Of a stretch of 64,000 nt of DNA, positions 59,082 to 64,000 are shown in pieces. Both the position numbers and the translations under genes were made by a program. The stretch lies in contig CANFLS010000004.1 in assembly GCA_947447955.1 (NCBI GenBank), positions 62,001 through 126,000 on the forward strand, written 5' to 3'. The notes under the pieces were generated by a model. It had not been told where the DNA came from. It saw only the letters and a program-made list of their open reading frames with translations, and made no database searches. Numbering within the stretch: the stretch's first letter is position 1; every line of letters starts with the position of its first letter. This stretch comes from Flavobacteriales bacterium (GTDB lineage Bacteria; Bacteroidota; Bacteroidia; NS11-12g; UBA955).

Positions 59082-60995
59082 ATGAAACAGTTGAGCATTG
59101 TTGCCGTTTTGATGATCTTTTCTTTGAAAATTTCAGCCCAAAACACTACGGGAATTAAAATTGAACGCGATATAAAAACACCGCTTCTCAATGTATTTGA
59201 CCCAATGTCGGTTCCGGATGTTTGGATCAATATGGCCACCGAGGAAACCGAAGAAATGCCATTGCCTTCTGGAATTGATGAAAAATTACGCAAACAAGTG
59301 GATGCCGCGAGAATGGCTAAACTAAAACAAAGCAATATTTCTAATCGCAAAATCATTGATGCACCGCCAACTCCTCAGAAAGATTTCAATCCTTCATTAT
59401 TAAAAGGTACCGACATAAATCCTGGCAGCGGAACACCAAACGACAATCACATAGCAGTGGCAAATGACGGCAAGTTCATTGGTGTGATGAATACGGTTAT
59501 TCGTGTATTTAACGACACCGGAAAACCAATCAAAACGTGGTCACTTGAAAATTTTATTATTCCAAACAAGAAAATAAATCCTTTTACGCCACTTACACGA
59601 ACATTCGACCCAAGGGTAGTTTATGATCCTTATGAAGACAGGTTTATTGTGGTTTATATGCATGGCGACTATGACAAAACGAGTTTTATTGTTGTGGGAT
59701 TTTCAAGCCCTGGCGATCCTTTAAAGCCTTGGAACGTATATAAAATACCTGGAAATCCTTTGTTAGATTCTGCTTGGAGTGATTACCCAATTGTGGCGCA
59801 CAACAAAGAAGATTTGTTTTTCACATTGAATATTTTGGGAAATGGCACTACATGGGAAGAAGGATTTAGAGAAGCAATTATTTGGCAACTGAGAAAAGAA
59901 GATGGTTACAAAGGGGATACCATGCACCAAAACTTTTTCCACAATATAAAATACAAGAACAAACCTGTAAGAAGCATTTGTGCCATTCAAAATGGACCAA
60001 TGCCGAATGGTACGGATAATTATTTTATAAGTGTTAGACCCATTGATGCAGAAAACGATACTGTTTTCTTGCACAGAATTACCAATACCCAAAAAAGCGG
60101 CGTTGCAAATATTGAAATGAAATTATTGAAAATGCCCATCACGTATGGATTTCCTTCAAGTGCTTTGCAACCGGACACCGGAATGAGATTCAAACTAAGA
60201 ACCAATGACTGCAGGGTTTTGTGTGGTATTAGAAGTGGCAATCAAATTCAGTTCATGCAAAATTCCATGAATTTCAAAACACTTCAGGCACATTTGATGC
60301 ATTCAACCATTTACAACGCCAATGATGTTACCCCATTAATTCAATCAAAACTTTATACCGACGATACCTTAGATTTTGGATATCCAGCACTTGCGTATGC
60401 AAGTTTGAACGAAAATGACCCAAGTGTAATCATTACAAGCGTTTATAGCAGTTTGTTTCATTATCCGGGTGTGGGTATGCTTTACAGAAACCGTTATGGC
60501 GAATATTCAAATTATATCAAACTTAAAAAAGGAAGTTCTGTTATCAATTATACATATATCAAGAAAGTCGAACAGCGTTGGGGCGATTATGAAGGAATTC
60601 AGGCAAAATATAATGAACCAGGAGTGTTCTATTGTGTTGGATCTTATGGCAAATCAAATGACATGTATGCCTACATTTCTCGGATTAAAATCAACGACAA
60701 ATTCATCAAACAACCCGTTGAATCGGTGAGGGTATTCCCTATTCCAACGAATAACGGAATTTTAAACATTGAAGTATCTGCAACGAATGATGCAGTTTAT
60801 CATGGAGAAATTTACAATATCACTGCTCAATCAATTTCGAGCAGTACAAACCACAATAAAATTGATTTTGCGGTTGAAGCGGGAACCCATTTATACCAGT
60901 TGCATACACACAATTTGGCAACAGGGATTTATCAAATTCATATTTTGAATGATAAAAATGAAATTATTTTAACAAAGAAAATACAAATTCAGTGA
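59082..60995 (+). CDS. Large secreted T9SS type A protein
   Basis: A 637-aa protein with signal peptide 1-19 (SLKISAQ). The body has propeller-like segments (NDNHIAVANDGKFIGVMNTVIRVF, FDPRVVYDPYEDRFIVVYMHGD, SDYPIVAHNKEDLFFTLNIL) recurring through about residue 540. This suggests a beta-propeller surface protein, as in several uncharacterised Bacteroidota exoproteins. A T9SS type A sorting domain ends it (VRVFPIPTNNGILNIEV, then GIYQIHILNDKNEIILTKKIQIQ). It overlaps truB by 4 nt, so a cargo protein and a tRNA enzyme share a transcript. No enzymatic motif was recognised. Confidence 0.8.
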   Translation: MKQLSIVAVLMIFSLKISAQNTTGIKIERDIKTPLLNVFDPMSVPDVWINMATEETEEMPLPSGIDEKLRKQVDAARMAKLKQSNISNRKIIDAPPTPQKDFNPSLLKGTDINPGSGTPNDNHIAVANDGKFIGVMNTVIRVFNDTGKPIKTWSLENFIIPNKKINPFTPLTRTFDPRVVYDPYEDRFIVVYMHGDYDKTSFIVVGFSSPGDPLKPWNVYKIPGNPLLDSAWSDYPIVAHNKEDLFFTLNILGNGTTWEEGFREAIIWQLRKEDGYKGDTMHQNFFHNIKYKNKPVRSICAIQNGPMPNGTDNYFISVRPIDAENDTVFLHRITNTQKSGVANIEMKLLKMPITYGFPSSALQPDTGMRFKLRTNDCRVLCGIRSGNQIQFMQNSMNFKTLQAHLMHSTIYNANDVTPLIQSKLYTDDTLDFGYPALAYASLNENDPSVIITSVYSSLFHYPGVGMLYRNRYGEYSNYIKLKKGSSVINYTYIKKVEQRWGDYEGIQAKYNEPGVFYCVGSYGKSNDMYAYISRIKINDKFIKQPVESVRVFPIPTNNGILNIEVSATNDAVYHGEIYNITAQSISSSTNHNKIDFAVEAGTHLYQLHTHNLATGIYQIHILNDKNEIILTKKIQIQ

Positions 60996-61663
60996 GCCAA
61001 CCAGAAGCACCTCAAGGAGAAATATTACTTATAGACAAACCTTATGGTTGGACATCCTTCCAAGCAGTAAAAAAGGTGAAATGGCTTTTGAAAGCCAAAA
61101 AAGTTGGACATGCGGGAACGCTTGATCCTTTGGCAACTGGGTTGCTTATTTTGTGCACCGAAAAGAAAACGAAAGAAATAGAATCCATTCAAGGACAAGA
61201 GAAGGAATACACAGGAACAATTACAGTGGGCGCTACAACTCCGAGTTACGATATGGAAACGGAACCCAATGAGCACTTTCCTTTTGAACATATTAACCAA
61301 GAATTGATTGAAAAAACGTTACCTCAATTTATAGGTGATGTAACACAAATACCACCCCTATTTTCGGCAATCAAAGTTGATGGAAAAAGGGCATATACAT
61401 TGGCGCGACAAGGCAGTGATCACGAGTTGAAATCGAGGGTCATCAATATCCGTGAATTTGAAATCACTAGAATTGAATTGCCTGAAATTGATTTCCGAGT
61501 GAGCTGCAGCAAAGGGACTTATATTCGATCGTTGGCATTTGACTTCGGTCATGCACTTGGTTCTGGAGCCTACTTGAGTGCGCTCAGAAGAACAAAAATT
61601 GGAAATTACTCTGTTTTAGATGCCGTAGAACCTCAAAATGTAACACCAAAAATTATCGAATAA
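60992..61663 (+). CDS. truB: tRNA pseudouridine(55) synthase
   Basis: Makes pseudouridine 55 in the T-loop of tRNAs. The catalytic motif is GHAGTLDPLATGLL with Asp45. The start segment ILLIDKPYGWTSFQAV, and later PPLFSAIKVDGKRAYTLAR and SCSKGTYIRSLAFDFG, are characteristic. At 223 aa it lacks the C-terminal PUA-like domain of the 314-aa E. coli enzyme, as in other short TruB forms. The start is GTG 60992, overlapping the preceding stop (GTGA). Confidence 0.95.
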   Translation: MSQPEAPQGEILLIDKPYGWTSFQAVKKVKWLLKAKKVGHAGTLDPLATGLLILCTEKKTKEIESIQGQEKEYTGTITVGATTPSYDMETEPNEHFPFEHINQELIEKTLPQFIGDVTQIPPLFSAIKVDGKRAYTLARQGSDHELKSRVINIREFEITRIELPEIDFRVSCSKGTYIRSLAFDFGHALGSGAYLSALRRTKIGNYSVLDAVEPQNVTPKIIE

Positions 61664-61700
61664 ATTGATACGAACAACGTATTCATTGTTTTTTTGGTCT

Positions 61701-61708
61701 TATTTTTG
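61701..61708 (+). promoter_or_regulatory. -7 promoter box for the TlpA-like gene
   Basis: TATTTTTG, 16 nt before the ATG at 61725. Confidence 0.55.
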
Positions 61709-61724
61709 CTAACTTTGACAATAT

Positions 61725-62936
61725 ATGCAAAAAAGAATCTTTGGTTTTCTGCTATTCGCTGCTTTCTGCTTTGGTAACTACAGCTGTAACAAACTCAATG
61801 CGGGTGAAATTAAAAACAACATCAATGCCTGGGTAAAAGAAATTACAACCCCAAATAAATCAACGTTGGTAAGGGTTGAAACAGGATTTGTATTAAAAGG
61901 AAATATCAAAAACAAACCAAATCATTTGGTTCGATTATGGGAAATGCTTCCTGATCAGCTTGTTTTTATTGATAGCATTAGAACCGACAAAACAGGAAAT
62001 TTTGTTTTGAGAGGAAACACCAAAGAACTGATCTTTACGCATATTCAACTTGAAAATGGCACTGGAATTTACATGGCCATTGATAATAATACAGATTTAA
62101 CAATCCAAATGGATGCATTGCCAACCGGTATTTCATATAACATTGAAGGCAATGAAAAAGAAGATAGCAAATTACTTAAGCAACTCATTGATATGAATTC
62201 TGGCTACGCAATGCAATTGAAACAAATTGAAAACCAAGCCAAAGCATTGCCAAATACACAAGAAGCTTATGCAACTGGAATGGCATTACAAACCAAATAT
62301 TATGCTTTAATTGCCGAAAGAGAAGCAAAAATAAAGGAAATGTCATTGGGTCAAAAAGAAGGATTTATCCCTTATTTCATTATTACCTATGGTGTTTTGC
62401 AAAACCCAGATATCAGTTTGTTTACCCATGCAGTTGATTGTGCTCAAAAAGCAGATAAAACATCAAAATATACCCAAGCCATTGAACAACGCTATAACAC
62501 AGAAAGTCGTTTTATGGTTGGTGGTGAAGCCCCAAATATTAAATTAAAGCAACTAGACGGTAAAGAAATGGAACTTTACAAATTGCGTGGCAAAGTTGTA
62601 TTAATCGATTTCTGGGCAAGTTGGTGCGGTCCATGCAGACGTGAGAATCCAAATGTAAGAAGACTTTACAGCAGATTCAAGCGCAAAGGATTTGAAATTT
62701 ATGGTGTGTCTTTAGATTCAGATGCAGCACGTTGGAAAGGCGCAATTGCCGCCGATAGTTTATCTTGGTTCCACGTAAGTGACCTTGGTGGTTGGCAATC
62801 AAGCGCAGCTGCGTTATACCAAGTTCATTCAATTCCTCAAACATTTTTGCTTGATAAAAACGGTAGAATTGTAGCAAAAGGTTTAAGAGGTGAACAACTT
62901 GAAGCAAAACTTGAAGAACTTTTAGGCAAAGAGTAA
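61725..62936 (+). CDS. TlpA/ResA-like thioredoxin lipoprotein with DUF4369-like domain
   Basis: A 403-aa periplasmic lipoprotein (lipobox GNYSC, Cys21). The N-terminal region (about 50-150) resembles DUF4369, common in Bacteroidota TlpA proteins. A helical linker follows. The C-terminal thioredoxin domain begins near residue 265 (GEAPNIKLKQLDGKEMEL) and has the active site WCGPC at 300-304 and the cis-Pro segment HSIPQTFLLDKNG. It reduces disulfides in exported proteins and may work with the DsbD homologue at 38286, which is inferred. Confidence 0.92.
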   Translation: MQKRIFGFLLFAAFCFGNYSCNKLNAGEIKNNINAWVKEITTPNKSTLVRVETGFVLKGNIKNKPNHLVRLWEMLPDQLVFIDSIRTDKTGNFVLRGNTKELIFTHIQLENGTGIYMAIDNNTDLTIQMDALPTGISYNIEGNEKEDSKLLKQLIDMNSGYAMQLKQIENQAKALPNTQEAYATGMALQTKYYALIAEREAKIKEMSLGQKEGFIPYFIITYGVLQNPDISLFTHAVDCAQKADKTSKYTQAIEQRYNTESRFMVGGEAPNIKLKQLDGKEMELYKLRGKVVLIDFWASWCGPCRRENPNVRRLYSRFKRKGFEIYGVSLDSDAARWKGAIAADSLSWFHVSDLGGWQSSAAALYQVHSIPQTFLLDKNGRIVAKGLRGEQLEAKLEELLGKE

Positions 62937-63030
62937 TCTATCTTCTTTAAAAAAAGTAACAATACATTAACCTTCCAATAATACTGCCTTTAACTCTAGG
63001 TTATTAATTTGTAAAGTGATAATTAAGAAA

Positions 63031-63705
63031 ATGGCAAAAATCCTAGTCGTTGATGACGAGCAAGATATTCTTGAGTTAATACGCCATTCCCTAAATAAAG
63101 AAGGGTTTGAAGTGCACGTTGCTATGAATGGGCAACAAGCCATTGACAAAGCAAAGCAAATTATCCCTGATTTGATATTGATGGACGTAATGATGCCGAT
63201 TATGGATGGCATGGAAGCATGTCGTCAATTAAAAGAAGAATCAACTACCAAAAATATACCCATCGTATTTTTAACAGCACGAAGTGAGGAATTTGCAGAA
63301 TTGGCAGGTTTCGAAGCTGGCGCCGATGATTACGTTGCAAAACCAATTAGAAGTAGGGTTTTATTGAGTAGAATTAAAGCAATTTTACGCAGACAGAATG
63401 GAAGTGTGCGTGAAGAAAGCCAAAAAATAGAATTTGGAAACCTTGTAATTGACCGTGAAAAATTTGTTATTGAATACGGTGGCAAGAGTTTACAATTCCC
63501 TCGAAAAGAATTTGAATTACTTTCTTTCTTAGCTTCTAAACCTGGACGCGTTTTTTCTAGAGATGAAATTTTAGAAAATGTTTGGGGAAACGAAGTGTTG
63601 GTGGTTGACAGAACCATTGACGTTCACGTGAGAAAAATTAGAGAAAAATTAGACGATAAATTTATCTATACCGTAAAAGGTGTAGGATATAAATTTGAAG
63701 TTTAA
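63031..63705 (+). CDS. OmpR/PhoB-family response regulator
   Basis: A 224-aa two-component regulator. The receiver domain has the acidic pocket VVDDEQD, phospho-acceptor Asp52 (LILMDVMMP), Thr82 and Lys104 (YVAKP). The C-terminal winged HTH (about 130-224) includes FPRKEFELLSFLASKPGRVFSRDEILENVWG and DVHVRKIREKLDDKFIYTVKGVGYKF. The start is ATG 63031; GTG at 63016 would add five residues. No histidine kinase gene is adjacent within the window. Its targets are unknown. Confidence 0.95.
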   Translation: MAKILVVDDEQDILELIRHSLNKEGFEVHVAMNGQQAIDKAKQIIPDLILMDVMMPIMDGMEACRQLKEESTTKNIPIVFLTARSEEFAELAGFEAGADDYVAKPIRSRVLLSRIKAILRRQNGSVREESQKIEFGNLVIDREKFVIEYGGKSLQFPRKEFELLSFLASKPGRVFSRDEILENVWGNEVLVVDRTIDVHVRKIREKLDDKFIYTVKGVGYKFEV

Positions 63706-64000
63706 TTTCCCTTTACTTTATTCATCAATTCAAAAATCCCAGCTGCCTTAGTTAGGCATTCTTCGTATTCTTCAATTGCAATACTGTCATAGGTAATTGC
63801 TCCACCTACAGCATATTTCAAAACACCCTTGTTATATTCTAAACTTCTAATTACAACATTGAAGTCAAAATTTCCCTCAAAGAAATAACCAATACTTCCG
63901 CTGTAAATTTCTCTATGGAAATCCTCCAATAGGTCGATATTTCGCATTACCTCAATCTTTGGGGCACCGGTCATACTGCCCATTGGGAAAGTTGATTTAA
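63702..64000 (-). CDS. Chorismate-binding synthase component I (partial, PabB/TrpE family)
   Basis: C-terminal end of a chorismate-utilising enzyme running off the window; the frame is open to 64000. The conserved segment TFPMGSMTGAPKI (about residues 4-16 of the visible part) is followed by REIYSGSIGYFFEGNFDFNVVIRSLEY and YAVGGAITYDS. This core is shared by aminodeoxychorismate synthase, anthranilate synthase and salicylate/isochorismate synthases. The SMTGAPK form and Bacteroidota context favour PabB, but this is not certain. Its 3' end overlaps the response regulator by 4 nt, convergently. Confidence 0.85.
   Translation of the reverse strand, partial: KSTFPMGSMTGAPKIEVMRNIDLLEDFHREIYSGSIGYFFEGNFDFNVVIRSLEYNKGVLKYAVGGAITYDSIAIEEYEECLTKAAGIFELMNKVKGN

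Overview
The window is AT-rich DNA from a Bacteroidota bacterium that is not a typical gut Bacteroides. The evidence is threefold. Many proteins end in type IX secretion (T9SS) sorting domains of type A or the CHU_C/type B kind. The promoters carry the Bacteroidota -7 box TAnnTTTG, often only 4-8 nt before the start codon. The gene families are typical of aerobic, pigmented environmental members: alpha/beta-fused 2-oxoacid dehydrogenase E1, DUF4294 and DUF4296 proteins, a crtZ-crtI-crtB operon, HmuY-like proteins, and monofunctional aspartate kinase. No rRNA, tRNA or CRISPR array was seen, and the genus cannot be named from this sequence alone.

Layout. 0-14 kb: end of an outer-membrane barrel gene, fused E1 dehydrogenase, ychF, glmM, ftcD, a T9SS protein, a serine hydrolase, then the folD-queE pair and mutS2 behind a DUF4296 lipoprotein. 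14-25 kb: a YggS-like gene, a hipBA-type module, an OMP, dnaN, an FtsB/DivIC-like gene, a substrate-binding protein plus FecCD permease without an ATPase, three small genes resembling immunity proteins, DUF4294, lgt and mtaB. 25-34 kb: an Hsp70 (HscA-like) gene, then a probable heme-uptake set (T9SS-exported HmuY-like protein, TonB receptor, HmuY-like lipoprotein, beta-propeller protein) running into recO. 34-50.7 kb: fbp, aspartate kinase, a LysM glucosaminidase, a DsbD-type reductase, gmhA, a rhomboid protease, a CruF-like carotenoid gene, an acyl-CoA ligase, nfu, radA and the leftward crtZ-crtI-crtB operon. 58-64 kb: murB, a T9SS protein, truB, a TlpA-like thioredoxin, an OmpR-type response regulator and the start of a chorismate-binding synthase gene (partial).

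The most unusual region is 50.8-58.1 kb. A 7-kb block lies between two copies of the promoter and first 44 codons of murB: a dead fragment at 50780-50932 and the intact gene at 57991. The block encodes an AraC regulator, a large T9SS protein combining an N-terminal tyrosinase-like copper-site domain with a beta-helix-like region, and a 997-aa PKD/type B protein. The tyrosinase gene is split by a single in-frame TAA; the 2805-nt span is an exact multiple of three. The block also contains none of the TGAGGGA heptamers that occur at 29 places elsewhere in the window. This is consistent with an acquired islet inserted at the murB promoter.

Other non-coding structure includes arrays of a 9-nt repeat (GGATTAGAC) attached to the 3' ends of three genes, 14-nt tandem repeats before a secreted-protein gene, and three clear hairpin terminators. 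A 17-bp perfect inverted repeat spans the E1 stop codon. Operator-like repeats lie at hipBA, at the crt operon and in the 14.1-kb divergent promoter region.
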